A DNA stretch of 64,000 nt from Ensifer adhaerens (GCF_000697965.2 NZ_CP015880.1:2418001-2482000), one strand, 5' to 3'; shown: positions 50,086 through 59,621, counted from the stretch's first letter. Notes: generated by a model not told the origin, from the sequence alone. Translations and numbers: made by a program.

Positions 50086-50649
50086 TCAGCGCTGGTAGAT
50101 CGAGGTCAGGCCGCGTCGTTCGTTGAAACGGTGCCAGGCGTCGATACGGCGCGGATGACGGGCGCGCATGACATCGAGCGGCGCGAGCAGCCGGCCGCCG
50201 CGGCCAAGGGCGGCATCGAGGATCTCGATGATGCGACGGTTCGGCCAGGGCTTGCGGGTGATCGCCAAGAGCGCCCGGAAGGCTTCGTCCTCTCGCCCCG
50301 CGCCGAGTTGATGCGCAATCAGACCATAGGCAAAGGCCGTCGAGCGGCTGACGCCGGCATGGCAATGCACGAGAATGCGGCTCTCAGCATGCTCGGCCGC
50401 CGGGCGCATCGCCTCGAAAACTTCGAGCACCAGATCCGGGAAATGCTGGGTGGCGGTCGGGTTTTCCTGGTCGCGCATGCGCACGACCCGGTGGCTGGCG
50501 TCCGCAATCACGGGCACGTTGGCATCCGGCAATTCGGGATCGAGCAGAGACAGCACATGACTTGCGCGCCAGTCGCGCGCGGCATCGGCGGCGCGCCAAA
50601 GGCAGGACACCTTGACGCGCTCGGGGATCACTTCGAAAGCAATGTTCAT
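50086..50649 (-). CDS. Protein tyrosine phosphatase-like protein
   Basis: 187 aa from ATG 50649. ILVHCHAGVSRSTAFAYGLI is a complete Cys-x5-Arg phosphatase P-loop followed by Ser. An upstream Asp (VVRMRDQENPTATQHF) is in place to act as general acid. The family is the dual-specificity/tyrosine phosphatase group often found in rhizobia; the substrate is unknown. It ends five bp from the convergent TPR gene and lies five bp after csaA on the same strand, so it is in the csaA operon. Confidence 0.87.
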   Translation of the reverse strand: MNIAFEVIPERVKVSCLWRAADAARDWRASHVLSLLDPELPDANVPVIADASHRVVRMRDQENPTATQHFPDLVLEVFEAMRPAAEHAESRILVHCHAGVSRSTAFAYGLIAHQLGAGREDEAFRALLAITRKPWPNRRIIEILDAALGRGGRLLAPLDVMRARHPRRIDAWHRFNERRGLTSIYQR

Positions 50650-50654
50650 GGGGA

Positions 50655-50996
50655 TCACATCAATTTCTTGCCGTTGGGGACCGGCCGTTCGGTGGCAGCC
50701 AGCACGATCGCACCGGCCTCGTCTGCAAAGCCCAGCGTCAGCACTTCAGAGCGCACAGGCCCGATCTGGCGCGGCGGAAAATTGACCACGCCCAGCACCT
50801 GCCGCCCGACGAGATCCTCCGGACGATAATGCACCGTGATTTGCGCTGATGACTTTTTTATGCCGATTTCCGGGCCGAAATCGATTTTCAGCTTGATGGC
50901 CGGCTTGCGCGCTTCCGGAAACGGTTCGGCCTCGACGATGGTGCCCACGCGAATGTCCACGCGCTCGAAATCAGCAAATTCAATAGTTTCAGCCAT
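50655..50996 (-). CDS. csaA: tRNA-binding domain protein CsaA
   Basis: 113 aa from ATG 50996. [40 protein letters not shown] and [20 protein letters not shown] are the full CsaA-type OB fold (EMAP-II/tRNA-binding domain). CsaA has been described as a dimeric tRNA-binding, export-related chaperone in Bacillus; its role in Gram-negative bacteria is unclear. Leads the two-gene csaA-phosphatase unit. Confidence 0.92.
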   Translation of the reverse strand: MAETIEFADFERVDIRVGTIVEAEPFPEARKPAIKLKIDFGPEIGIKKSSAQITVHYRPEDLVGRQVLGVVNFPPRQIGPVRSEVLTLGFADEAGAIVLAATERPVPNGKKLM

Positions 50997-51034
50997 CGTC
51001 ATTCCCTATGTGAAATCTTATCCGAGGAGGTGGA

Positions 51035-51994
51035 TTAAAGCATCGGGCGAGATTTCGGAAGCACGGCGGCCTCGGCGGGCTCCCCGCGAAATCTGGCCTC
51101 CTCCCATGGGCGACGCGCGAACTGCTCGGCAAGGAAATCGACGAAAACACGCACGCGTGGCGGCAAGAATCGCCGGTGCGGATAGACGACCGTGATCGGC
51201 TCTGCCTCGGCATAGTTGCTGCCGGTCAGAAGCGGCACCAGCAATCCCGCCTTGATATCTCCGCCCACGAGCAGTTCGGAAAGGCGCACGATGCCGATGC
51301 CTGCGAGCGCAAGCCGTCGGAGCGCTTCGGTGCTGTTGGCTTCGACGGAGCCACAAACACGGATCGCACGCCGGCCGTCGCCATCCTGAAATTCCCAAAC
51401 GTTGAGACGGCCGCGGGCGGTGATGGCAAGGCAGACATGCCGCTGCAGGTCGTCAGGCGTTTGCGGCGCGCCGTGCCGCTCGAGATAGGCGGGTGCGGCG
51501 CAGATGACGCGACGGTTTGGTGCGAGCCGCCGCGTCACCAGCGTGCTGTCGCTCTGTTCCGCGACCCGCAGCGCAACATCCGCCTCACCGTTCATGAGGT
51601 CGACGACCGCGTCGCTGAAATCGAGTTCCAGGTCGATCTCCGGAAACCGTTCGATGAAATCAGGCAGCATGGGCACGATCAGGCGATGACCGAAGGCGCT
51701 GGGCAGGCTCACCCGCAACCGCCCGCGCGGCACCGCCCCCGGTTGGATCGCAACCTCCGCATCTTCCATGTCGCCGAGGATGCGGCGGCTCGATTCCGCA
51801 TAGGCGCTGCCTTCGCTCGTCAGGCTGATGCTGCGCGTCGAACGCTGCAGCAGGCGTACGCCAAGGCGCGCCTCCAGCCGGCCGACGATCTTGCTGACCG
51901 CCGATGGCGTCATGCGCAACCGCCGCGCCGCCGCCGAGAAATCTCCCTCCTCGACGACAGCGAGAAACACCGTCATGGCTTCCTGTCGATCCAT
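51035..51994 (-). CDS. LysR-family transcriptional regulator
   Basis: 319 aa from ATG 51994. The HTH is VVEEGDFSAAARRLRMTPSA then VSKIVGRLEARLGVRLLQRS, followed by the effector domain (GRLRVSLPSAFGHRLIVPML, MNGEADVALRVAEQSDSTLV, VVYPHRRFLPPRVRVFVDFL). The usual divergent target gene is missing: upstream there is only a 63-residue open frame and then proC. The regulon cannot be inferred. Confidence 0.92.
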   Translation of the reverse strand: MDRQEAMTVFLAVVEEGDFSAAARRLRMTPSAVSKIVGRLEARLGVRLLQRSTRSISLTSEGSAYAESSRRILGDMEDAEVAIQPGAVPRGRLRVSLPSAFGHRLIVPMLPDFIERFPEIDLELDFSDAVVDLMNGEADVALRVAEQSDSTLVTRRLAPNRRVICAAPAYLERHGAPQTPDDLQRHVCLAITARGRLNVWEFQDGDGRRAIRVCGSVEANSTEALRRLALAGIGIVRLSELLVGGDIKAGLLVPLLTGSNYAEAEPITVVYPHRRFLPPRVRVFVDFLAEQFARRPWEEARFRGEPAEAAVLPKSRPML

Positions 51995-52107
51995 CCATCT
52001 ATTCCATTTCGTCACAGATAAACGGAATTTAACATGGATTATCGCCGCGAGCGACAGGCTGTAGCTTGGACCGGAACTCAGACAGCGAAGCTTGAGGGGT
52101 AACGGAA

Positions 52108-52299
52108 ATGGGCAAGCAGCCGAGCAGCAGTCTGCCGATGAGTTATGAGCTGCATTCCTGGGCTCGGCGTCAACGCAGCATTGCGATCGGCAACCTCTGC
52201 CGCCGCGTGATCGGCACAATCTGGAGAAGTCTCGTCAATCGCCAGCCAAGCCGCGATCATGGGGCCTGCGCCGGCGCTTCCCCGGCGCGAAACCCTTAG
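52108..52299 (+). CDS. Possible small basic protein (63 aa)
   Basis: ATG 52108 is preceded by GAGGGGTAACGGAA, a good ribosome-binding site, and the gene is divergent from the LysR gene. The product (MGKQPSSSLPMSYELHSWAR, then RQRSIAIGNLCRRVIGTIWR) is basic with one possible amphipathic helix. No family is recognised, and the second half looks like random GC-rich translation. It could be a truncated remnant of the LysR target. Confidence 0.33.
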   Translation: MGKQPSSSLPMSYELHSWARRQRSIAIGNLCRRVIGTIWRSLVNRQPSRDHGACAGASPARNP

Positions 52300-52345
52300 G
52301 CCAGGCGCCATGCCGGCCCAACATGGGGCCAGCCGCATTCAATAT

Positions 52346-53164
52346 TCAGCCTGCGAGTTCTTCCGCGCGCTTGCGCGCCGCAGCGATCGCCTTGTCAAAC
52401 AGCGGCTGCATGCCGTCGTCGGCCATCAGCACGGACAGTGCCGCAGCCGTCGTGCCGCCGGGCGAGGTCACGTTCTGGCGCAGCCGCGCGGCTTCGTCAG
52501 GCGACTGGTGCAAAAGTTCGCCAGCCCCAGCGACGGTTTCCCGCGCGAGCCGCATGGCGAGGTCCGCCTCAAGGCCGGCCTTGCGGCCCGCCTCGGCCAT
52601 GCATTCGACGAGGTAGAAGACATAGGCCGGACCGCTGCCCGAAACGGCGGTGACGGCATCGATCTCGGCTTCGGTGCGGACCCATTCGACCGGACCGCTG
52701 ACCTTCAGGAGATCATGAACGTGAGCGCGCTGCTGATCGCTGACGCGGGCATTGGCAAAGGCGCCGGTGACGCCGCGGCCGATCATGGCCGGGGTATTCG
52801 GCATGGCGCGCACGGTCGCCGCGGCACCGAGATGGGCTTCGATGAAGGAAAGCGTCTTGCCTGCAGCAACCGAAACGATGACGGTATCCGGGCCGACGAG
52901 AGATTTCAGCGGCGGCAAGACGGCGTCCATCACCTGCGGCTTGACCGCAAGGAAGATCACACCCGCCTGGACACCCAACGGTACCGAGGTCGCATGCGTC
53001 ACGCCGTTGTCGGAGATCAGCTGCGCCATGGCCGGCGGCGGGCCGGGATCGACGACGAGAACGTCTGCGCCTTTAACGCCGCTCTTCAGCCAGCCCGAAA
53101 GCATGGCGCCGCCCATATTGCCGGCGCCGACGAGCACGATGGGACCGGAAGCGGCGTTCGTCAT
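52346..53164 (-). CDS. proC: Pyrroline-5-carboxylate reductase
   Basis: 272 aa from ATG 53164. NAD(P) loop IVLVGAGNMGGAMLSGWLKS, VIFLAVKPQVMDAVLPPLKS, VRAMPNTPAMIGRGVTGAFA and the conserved TAVSGSGPAYVFYLVECMAE dimerisation/substrate region, then NVTSPGGTTAAALSVL. It reduces pyrroline-5-carboxylate to proline, the last step of proline synthesis. It follows the YbjN gene by two bp and is co-transcribed with it. Confidence 0.96.
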   Translation of the reverse strand: MTNAASGPIVLVGAGNMGGAMLSGWLKSGVKGADVLVVDPGPPPAMAQLISDNGVTHATSVPLGVQAGVIFLAVKPQVMDAVLPPLKSLVGPDTVIVSVAAGKTLSFIEAHLGAAATVRAMPNTPAMIGRGVTGAFANARVSDQQRAHVHDLLKVSGPVEWVRTEAEIDAVTAVSGSGPAYVFYLVECMAEAGRKAGLEADLAMRLARETVAGAGELLHQSPDEAARLRQNVTSPGGTTAAALSVLMADDGMQPLFDKAIAAARKRAEELAG

Positions 53165-53166
53165 GA

Positions 53167-53667
53167 TCAGGCTTCTCCAACCGTTTCGAACAGGACGGCA
53201 TCGACGGCGCGCTGCGCGTCCATGCCGGACCAGACGACGAATTGAAACGCCTGATAATAGGATTCGCAAGCGTCGAGTGCGCTCGAAAGCAGAACTTCGA
53301 CCTGCTGGTTGGTGGGCTCGGCGCCGCCGGCAAGCAGCAGCGACTGGCGGAAGATCACCACTTCCTCCTGGCGCCACAGATCGAAGTGGCCCATCAAAAC
53401 CTGCCCATTGATATGGGAGAGCAGACGGATGACTTCGTTGACCCGGCTTTCCGACACCTTGATGTCGAAGGCACAGGCCAGGTGCAGCGCCTCGAATTCC
53501 TCCATCCAGGAGAAGGAAACGTGGTAGTCCGCCCACTTGCCTTCGACCGTCATGGCGATTTCGTCTTCGCCGGATCGTTCGAACGACCAGTCGTTATTGG
53601 CAGCCACGAACTCGATCATATCGACCGGGTTGGATTGGCGCTCGACTTCCATTTCCAAAAGGCTCAT
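53167..53667 (-). CDS. YbjN domain protein
   Basis: 166 aa. SNPVDMIEFVAANNDWSFER, then MTVEGKWADYHVSFSWMEEF and VNEVIRLLSHINGQVLMGHF, are typical of the YbjN family, alpha/beta proteins structurally related to type III secretion chaperones. E. coli YbjN affects motility and stress responses, but rhizobial members are not characterised. It is the leading gene of the ybjN-proC pair. Confidence 0.88.
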   Translation of the reverse strand: MSLLEMEVERQSNPVDMIEFVAANNDWSFERSGEDEIAMTVEGKWADYHVSFSWMEEFEALHLACAFDIKVSESRVNEVIRLLSHINGQVLMGHFDLWRQEEVVIFRQSLLLAGGAEPTNQQVEVLLSSALDACESYYQAFQFVVWSGMDAQRAVDAVLFETVGEA

Positions 53668-54114
53668 GCATCACCCTGCATAGGTGTGGCACGGGCATGC
53701 GTCATCACGCTCACAAGACGCAACGCCGCAAACCCAACACCGATTACAAACACGTATGATTGCTGAACTCACATCCATCCTGGCTGACTTACCCTGCCCG
53801 GAGCTTACGTGGTTCGTTTCGAATCATCATTTAAAATCAGTGTATAATGGCGGAGTCAGGCTGCCAGCCCCTCGGCCCAAAAATAGCCGTGAACAATCGC
53901 GTCCACGTTGTCATGTGAATGAAGCGGTTGAGCTTAACTGACTCTGCCATAAGGGTTTTTTGGCAGTGTCCACAGGTGGAAAACTTTTCAGGTTTTATTA
54001 ACCACCCATCATGCCGTTTCGGACCTATGCGGCTGAACCACAGCAAAACGCCCGCAGATGAGGTCCGCGGGCGAAGTAAAAACGCTGAAATGCCGTTATT
54101 TCAAGGGAATCGCG
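53668..54114. other. Intergenic stretch upstream of ybjN
   Basis: No gene recognised. A perfect TATAAT occurs at 53843-53848 on the plus strand, without a good -35. CTGCCA/TGGCAG (53949-53972) forms a small hairpin on either strand. The AT-rich part around 53980-54015 may hold the leftward ybjN promoter. Confidence 0.4.
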
Positions 54115-54375
54115 TTACTTGCCCGTATCGACGAGACGCGCTTCGAGAGCCTCAATACGGGCCAGAAGCGCATCGTTTTCCTCGCGCGCCTTGATGGCCA
54201 TTTCCTTGACCATTTCGAACTCTTCGCGCTTGACGACGTCGAGCGAATTCAGCGCCCGCTCCGCCTGCGCCCGGAAGGCCGTTTCAACCTCGCGGCGCAC
54301 GCCTTGAGCGGCGCCGGCAGCATCGGTCATCAGCTTGGCAAAGTCATCCAGGATGCGGTTGGTGCCTGTGCTCAT
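54115..54375 (-). CDS. ubiK: Accessory factor UbiK-like (BMFP domain) protein
   Basis: 86 aa from ATG 54375. The N-terminus NRILDDFAKLMTDAAGAAQG, middle REVETAFRAQAERALNSLDV and C-terminal coiled coil EMAIKAREENDALLARIEAL then EARL match the BMFP/UbiK family. UbiK forms trimers and assists ubiquinone biosynthesis in enterobacteria. No ubi gene is adjacent. The gene is divergent from lgt. Confidence 0.85.
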   Translation of the reverse strand: MSTGTNRILDDFAKLMTDAAGAAQGVRREVETAFRAQAERALNSLDVVKREEFEMVKEMAIKAREENDALLARIEALEARLVDTGK

Positions 54376-54591
54376 CGTCGCGATCTCCATATCAGCCATC
54401 GCCTCTAAAGGCGCGATGCGGTCCATGGGTTTCAGGTAGGGTCACCGGCCGCGCGATGCAAGAAAAATCACGCGCGCCATCACGGCTCCCTTCACGACCC
54501 TGTGTCCGGGGCGCGCATTGCCGCCCTTGACCGAGGTGAAATCGCTCGCCATGGTCCGCCGAAACAACCGGCCCGGCACGAGAACAATAAA

Positions 54592-55428
54592 TTGGAAACA
54601 TTAGCGACCCGCCTCGCCATCCTCCCCTTCCCCGAAATCGACCCCGTTATCGTCCAGATCGGCCCGCTGGCCATCCACTGGTACGGGCTCGCCTATGTGG
54701 CGGGCATTCTGCTCGGCTGGTTCTACGCCCGGCGCCTGGCGATGAACGCCTCGCTCTGGCGGGACGACAAGCCGGCCATCACGCTGCAGCAGCTCGACGA
54801 CTTCCTGCTGTGGGCCGCCGGCGGCATCGTGCTCGGCGGCCGCATCGGCTACATTCTCTTCTACGATCTCGGCTCAGTGCTCGCCAATCCGATCCGCGCG
54901 CTGGAAATCTGGAACGGCGGCATGTCGTTCCACGGCGGCTTCCTCGGCACGACACTCGCCATGATCCTGTTTGCGCGCAAGAACAAGATCGCCATCTGGA
55001 GCCTGTTCGACATTGTCGCCGCCGTCGTCCCGATCGGCCTGTTCTTCGGTCGTATCGCCAACTTCATCAACGGCGAACTCTGGGGCCGCCTCTCGTCGAT
55101 GCCCTGGGCGATCGTATTCCCGACCGGCGGTCCGTTCGCCCGCCACCCGAGCCAGCTCTACGAGGCCGCCCTTGAAGGTATCGTCCTGCTCTCCGTCCTC
55201 GCCTGGTTCATCTATCGTCGTCACGCGTTGAAATCCCCGGGGCTCGTCACCGGCATCTTCGTGCTCGGCTATGCCCTGAGCCGCATTTTCGTCGAATTCT
55301 TCCGCGAACCGGACGCGCAGATCGGCTATCTTGTCGGTGGCTGGCTGACCATGGGCATGCTTTTGTCGCTGCCAATGGCGCTCGCCGGCATCTGGGCCAT
55401 TGCCCGGGCGCGGCGCGCAGCCACCTGA
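54592..55428 (+). CDS. lgt: Prolipoprotein diacylglyceryl transferase
   Basis: 278 aa from TTG 54592, chosen because rhizobial Lgt starts with x[17 protein letters not shown]. Seven or so membrane helices. The Lgt motifs are present: [40 protein letters not shown] (His/Gly motif), [20 protein letters not shown] (the family signature with the essential Arg and Asn) and [14 protein letters not shown]. It attaches diacylglycerol to the lipobox cysteine of prolipoproteins in the inner membrane. Leads a run of co-directional genes. Confidence 0.95.
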   Translation: METLATRLAILPFPEIDPVIVQIGPLAIHWYGLAYVAGILLGWFYARRLAMNASLWRDDKPAITLQQLDDFLLWAAGGIVLGGRIGYILFYDLGSVLANPIRALEIWNGGMSFHGGFLGTTLAMILFARKNKIAIWSLFDIVAAVVPIGLFFGRIANFINGELWGRLSSMPWAIVFPTGGPFARHPSQLYEAALEGIVLLSVLAWFIYRRHALKSPGLVTGIFVLGYALSRIFVEFFREPDAQIGYLVGGWLTMGMLLSLPMALAGIWAIARARRAAT

Positions 55429-55489
55429 GAGCGGATGGGGCAAGGGCGCGCGGCTATTCCGGCCGCCGCCCCGCGAATTGGACGAAGGC

Positions 55490-56593
55490 ATGACGACACC
55501 ACTTGCGGACAAGATCAAGGCGCTGATCAAGACCCACGGGCCGATCAGCGTCACCGATTATTTCTCGCTTTGCCTGGCGGATCCGGAGCACGGCTACTAC
55601 CGTGTGCACGAGCCCTTCGGCAAGGAAGGCGACTTCACCACGGCGCCGGAGATCAGCCAGCTCTTCGGCGAGATGATCGGCATCTTCCTCGTCCATGCCT
55701 GGCAGCAGCACGGCAAGCCTGAGGGCGCCGTGATTGCTGAAATCGGCCCCGGCCGCGGCACGATGATGGCCGACATGCTGCGCGTCGTGCGCCGCCTGGC
55801 ACCTGATCTCTATGCTTCCGCCGGCGTGCATCTCGTCGAAACCAGCGAACGGCTGCGTAAGGTGCAGTCGGAAACGCTCGCCGCCCATGGTCACAAGGTC
55901 GAATGGCACACGAGCTTCGAGACCCTGCCGGAAGGCTTCCTGCTGCTTGCCGCCAACGAGCTTTTCGACGCCATTCCGATCCGGCAGTTCGTGCGCACGG
56001 CGCAAGGCTTCCGCGAGCGCATGGTCGGGCTTGATGCCACGGACGAACTGACCTTTGCCGCCGGCGTTGCCGGCATCGATCCCGAGCTTCTTCCGACGCC
56101 GGCGCAGGGTGTTGCCGAAGGCACGATCTTCGAGATTGCTCCCGCCCGCGACGCTGTCATGTCGGCCCTCTGCGAACGGTTGAAGATCAGCGGCGGCACC
56201 GCCGTGATCATCGACTATGGCCATATGGCCACCGGCTATGGCGATACGCTGCAGGCCGTGCGCGATCACGAATACGATCCGCCGCTCGCCAGCCCCGGCC
56301 GCGCCGATCTCACCAGCCACGTCGATTTCGAGCAACTCGCCCGCCGCGCCAAGACGGACGATGTGCAGATCAACGGTCTTGCCCACCAGGGCGATTTTTT
56401 GGTCGGCCTCGGTCTTCTGGAACGCGCCGCGGCCCTTGGCCGCGACAAGGATGCGCTGACGCAGGAAACCATCCGCCAGGACGTCGAGAGGCTTGCCGGC
56501 GCAGGCGCCGGAAAGATGGGCGAACTGTTCAAGGTCCTGGCCGTCAGCAGCCCGCCGGTGCCGCTCTCGCCGTTCCGCAAACCGAAGGCTTGA
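55490..56593 (+). CDS. SAM-dependent methyltransferase, MidA/NDUFAF7 type
   Basis: 367 aa from ATG 55490. ISVTDYFSLCLADPEHGYYR, then FGKEGDFTTAPEISQLFGEM, is the family-specific N-terminus. VIAEIGPGRGTMMADMLRVV is the SAM-binding loop, and LLLAANELFDAIPIRQFVRT is the next conserved block. Mitochondrial NDUFAF7 dimethylates an arginine of complex I subunit NDUFS2; the bacterial role is inferred by homology. It sits 61 bp after lgt, a conserved alphaproteobacterial neighbour. Confidence 0.9.
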   Translation: MTTPLADKIKALIKTHGPISVTDYFSLCLADPEHGYYRVHEPFGKEGDFTTAPEISQLFGEMIGIFLVHAWQQHGKPEGAVIAEIGPGRGTMMADMLRVVRRLAPDLYASAGVHLVETSERLRKVQSETLAAHGHKVEWHTSFETLPEGFLLLAANELFDAIPIRQFVRTAQGFRERMVGLDATDELTFAAGVAGIDPELLPTPAQGVAEGTIFEIAPARDAVMSALCERLKISGGTAVIIDYGHMATGYGDTLQAVRDHEYDPPLASPGRADLTSHVDFEQLARRAKTDDVQINGLAHQGDFLVGLGLLERAAALGRDKDALTQETIRQDVERLAGAGAGKMGELFKVLAVSSPPVPLSPFRKPKA

Positions 56594-56744
56594 ACCTCCA
56601 CCCGACGGCACCCCTGCCGTTCGGGAATTGACAGCCCTGCCGTCGCGGGTCAACATCGCGCCGGCAAATCAAGAGCCAGTCGCCGGGCCGGAGCGCGCGC
56701 CCAAACCCATTGATTTTCCTGATAAAGCAAAGGCGAATATACCA

Positions 56745-57539
56745 ATGCAGCATGACGCCGCGCTCTCTCCTGTGCAAAGCTCGCTTTTCAGCGAGAAGGC
56801 CGGACCGGCAATCGCCCATGGCTATTTCACCCGAACAGGCGGCGTTTCCGAAGGGATCTATCGCGGCCTCAATGTCGGGCTTGGCTCCAAGGACGAGCGT
56901 ACCCATGTCAACGAGAACCGCGCCCGCGTCGCCCGCTGGTTCGGCGCCTCGCCAGAGCGCCTGGCGACCGTGCACCAAGTCCATTCCCCAGACGCCGTGG
57001 TGGTCGACGAAAGCTACGACGGCGCCCGCCCCGAGGCCGATGCGCTGGTGACGGCAACGCCGGGCATCGTGCTCGGCGTGCTCTCGGCCGATTGCGGCCC
57101 CATCCTCTTTGCCGATGCCGAAGCCAACGTCATCGGTGCCGCGCATGCCGGCTGGAAGGGCGCGCTCGGTGGCGTGCTCGAAAGCACCATCGACACGATG
57201 GTTTCGCTCGGCGCGCAGCGCGAGCGCATCGTCGCCTGCCTCGGCCCGTCGATCAGCCGTCGGAACTATGAGGTCGGCTCCGAGTTCGTAGAACGCTTCG
57301 TCGCGGCGAACGAAAGCTACGCCACTTTCTTCCGGCCTTCGGAGCGCGACGGCCATGCCATGTTCGACCTGCCAGGGCTGACGATCAAACGGCTGGTCGA
57401 AGCGGGCGTTGCCGCCGAGAATCTCGACATCTGCACCTATGCCGACGAGGAGCGTTTCTTCTCCTATCGGCGCACGACCCACAGGCAGGAACCGGACTAC
57501 GGCCGACAGATTTCCGCCATTTGCATACGAGGGACCTGA
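56745..57539 (+). CDS. pgeF: Multicopper-polyphenol-oxidase-fold protein PgeF (YfiH family)
   Basis: 264 aa from ATG 56745. IAHGYFTRTGGVSEGIYRGL, HQVHSPDAVVVDESYDGARP, VLGVLSADCGPILFADAEAN and GAAHAGWKGALGGVLESTID hold the Cys and His zinc ligands of the YfiH/laccase-domain family. The name PgeF refers to peptidoglycan editing in E. coli; purine nucleoside phosphorylase activity is also reported for relatives. The gene order lgt, methyltransferase, pgeF is recurrent in rhizobia. Its TGA is one base before the start of the next gene. Confidence 0.92.
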   Translation: MQHDAALSPVQSSLFSEKAGPAIAHGYFTRTGGVSEGIYRGLNVGLGSKDERTHVNENRARVARWFGASPERLATVHQVHSPDAVVVDESYDGARPEADALVTATPGIVLGVLSADCGPILFADAEANVIGAAHAGWKGALGGVLESTIDTMVSLGAQRERIVACLGPSISRRNYEVGSEFVERFVAANESYATFFRPSERDGHAMFDLPGLTIKRLVEAGVAAENLDICTYADEERFFSYRRTTHRQEPDYGRQISAICIRGT

Positions 57540-57540
57540 C

Positions 57541-58692
57541 ATGGCGCTTCACTTTGCCCAGGAAGAATATGCAAGCCGTCTCGAGCGGCTGACGGAGAAG
57601 ATGCGCGAGGAGAAGCTGGACGCGGTGCTGCTTTTCGCCCAGGAGAGCATGTACTGGCTGACCGGCTACGACACCTTCGGCTACTGCTTCTTCCAGACGC
57701 TGGTCGTCAAGAAGGACGGCTCGATGGTGCTTTTGACGCGCTCGGCCGACCTGCGCCAGGCCCGTCATACATCGAACATCGAGCGTATCGAGATCTGGGT
57801 CGACCGGGCCAATGCCGACCCGACCATGGATCTCAAGAACCTCTTGAGCGAACTCGACCTGCTCGGCTGCCGCATCGGCATCGAATACGACACCCACGGC
57901 ATGACCGGCCGCGCCGCGCGGCTGATCGACCGGCAGCTACAGACCTTTGGCGAGCTGATCGACGCCTCGCATCTGGTCGGCCGCCTGCGCCTGATCAAGA
58001 GCGAGGCGGAAATCGCCCATGTCGAAAAGGCCGCAAGCCTTGCCGACGACGCGCTCGATGCCGCCCTGCCCCTCATTCGTCCTGGCGGCAACGAGGCCGA
58101 CATTCTGGCCGCGATGCAGGGAACGATCCTTGCCGGCGGCGGCGACTATCCGGCCAACGAGTTCATCATCGGCTCCGGCGCCGATGCGCTGCTCTGCCGC
58201 TACAAGTCCGGACGGCGCCTGCTGGACAGCCAGGACCAGCTTACGCTGGAATGGGCCGGCGTCAGTGCTCACTATCATGCGGCGATGATGCGCACCGTCG
58301 TCATCGGCGAGCCGACCAATCGCCATCGCGAACTCTACAGCGCCTGCCGCGAAACCATCCAGGCGATCGAGATGGTGCTTCGCCCCGGCAACACCTTCGG
58401 CACCGTCTTCGACGTGCACGCCAGGATCATGGACGAACGCGGCCTTGCCCGCCACCGGCTGAACGCCTGCGGCTATTCGCTCGGCGCCCGCTTCTCCCCC
58501 TCCTGGATGGAGCAGCAGATGTTCCACCTCGGCAATCCCCAGGAGATCGAGCCGAACATGTCGCTGTTCGTGCACATGATCATTATGGATTCCGACAGCG
58601 GCACCGCCATGACGCTTGGCCAGACCTACCTCACCACGACAGACACGCCGCGCGCGCTGTCGCGTTACGGCCTGGACTTCATTTCTGCTTAG
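57541..58692 (+). CDS. M24-family peptidase (Xaa-Pro dipeptidase/creatinase type)
   Basis: 383 aa from ATG 57541. The N-terminal creatinase-like domain (FAQEESMYWLTGYDTFGYCF, RQARHTSNIERIEIWVDRAN) precedes the pita-bread C-terminal domain (about residue 150 on: LRLIKSEAEIAHVEKAASLA). In place of the usual five-ligand set of metal-dependent M24 enzymes I see only some matching positions (TLEWAGVSAHYHAAMMRTV lacks the canonical Asp pair), as in metal-free creatinase or ectoine-hydrolase-like members. Thus a non-peptidase amidinohydrolase-type activity is possible. Translationally coupled to pgeF. Confidence 0.83.
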   Translation: MALHFAQEEYASRLERLTEKMREEKLDAVLLFAQESMYWLTGYDTFGYCFFQTLVVKKDGSMVLLTRSADLRQARHTSNIERIEIWVDRANADPTMDLKNLLSELDLLGCRIGIEYDTHGMTGRAARLIDRQLQTFGELIDASHLVGRLRLIKSEAEIAHVEKAASLADDALDAALPLIRPGGNEADILAAMQGTILAGGGDYPANEFIIGSGADALLCRYKSGRRLLDSQDQLTLEWAGVSAHYHAAMMRTVVIGEPTNRHRELYSACRETIQAIEMVLRPGNTFGTVFDVHARIMDERGLARHRLNACGYSLGARFSPSWMEQQMFHLGNPQEIEPNMSLFVHMIIMDSDSGTAMTLGQTYLTTTDTPRALSRYGLDFISA

Positions 58693-58781
58693 GGAAATCC
58701 GCCTAGACTTGCGTTCGTAATGGCAGACGACAGGAGACGTTTCAGGAAACTGCCGCGAAGAAACGGACGGACGGTTTGAAC

Positions 58782-59621
58782 ATGCGAAAGCTCACCACGC
58801 CCATCGTAGCTCTTGGCCTCGCCATTGCGCTCGCCGCCTGCAACAGCACCGAGATGCTGACGCCACAGGTTGACGTCGGCGGGGGAACTTTCCGCTCGCC
58901 GCCGGTGACGCAATCCGACCTCGACGCCATGTCGACGCAGACGGCGATGGCGCCGGTGCAGCGCGAACCCGTCAGCCAGACCACCGCCTATTCGCCTCAG
59001 CCGGCTCCGTCGAACACACCGACGGCCTATGCCACCGGCGACGCGACCTACACCGATCCGGCCGGCACCTTCGAGGGACAGGCAAGCCGGCTTGCCGCCG
59101 GTTCCGAGCCCGTCCAGAACACGATCGAGAGCCGCCAGGCACCGGTGGAACAGGCGCCAATACAGCACACGCCCGTCCAGCAGGCGGCGGCCGCAGCCGA
59201 AGAAATCCAGAGCCAGCCAACCGTCGCCGCATTGCCGAAGGCAAGTGCTGCCGCGAGCGGCACGATCCGCTTCCTGCCGATCATCGGCGCACCGGTCCAG
59301 GCGGTGACACCGCTTTCCAAACAGCTCGGTGCCGACGCTCGCGCCCGCGGCCTGACGATCAAGGGCTCGGCCGACGCCAGCAGCGAGCATATCCTCAAAG
59401 GCTATTTCTCGGCACTGAAGGACGGCGACAAGACGACGGTCGTTTATGTCTGGGACGTGCTCGACGGCAGCGGCAACCGCCTGCACCGCATCCAAGGACA
59501 GGATCAGGTTTCCGGCGGCGGCACGGATTTGTGGAGTGGCGTTCCGGACACAACCATGCAGGGAATTGCGACGAAAACCATCGACGCCTATCTCGAATGG
59601 CGGCAATCTCAAGCCGGTTGA
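58782..59621 (+). CDS. Lipoprotein with low-complexity Gln/Pro/Thr linker
   Basis: 279 aa from ATG 58782. Signal and lipobox TTPIVALGLAIALAACNSTE (cleavage before Cys about residue 20). A long Pro/Gln/Thr/Ala-rich linker (about residues 40-150) leads to a C-terminal domain, IRFLPIIGAPVQAVTPLSKQ, LGADARARGLTIKGSADASS, GYFSALKDGDKTTVVYVWDV, with GNRLHRIQGQDQV and DLWSGVPDTTMQGIATKTI. The layout suggests an envelope-anchored protein whose folded domain is held away from the membrane. Family not named by me. It lies in the lgt-to-prs run, 207 bp before prs. Confidence 0.8.
   Translation: MRKLTTPIVALGLAIALAACNSTEMLTPQVDVGGGTFRSPPVTQSDLDAMSTQTAMAPVQREPVSQTTAYSPQPAPSNTPTAYATGDATYTDPAGTFEGQASRLAAGSEPVQNTIESRQAPVEQAPIQHTPVQQAAAAAEEIQSQPTVAALPKASAAASGTIRFLPIIGAPVQAVTPLSKQLGADARARGLTIKGSADASSEHILKGYFSALKDGDKTTVVYVWDVLDGSGNRLHRIQGQDQVSGGGTDLWSGVPDTTMQGIATKTIDAYLEWRQSQAG

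Noticed and set aside
53688..53705. Possible sigma-54 site (TGGCACGGGCATGC)
   Set aside because: The GC element is misplaced and differs from TTGC, so the GG-N10-GC rule is not met.
53843..53848. Perfect TATAAT as a promoter for an unseen plus-strand transcript
   Set aside because: There is no -35 hexamer at 16-18 bases, no terminator with a T run and no gene downstream on that strand before lgt, 740 bp away.
53970..54000. DnaA-box-like sequences (CCACAGGTGGAAAAC)
   Set aside because: Both candidate boxes have at least two mismatches, and there is no cluster or origin-linked gene nearby.
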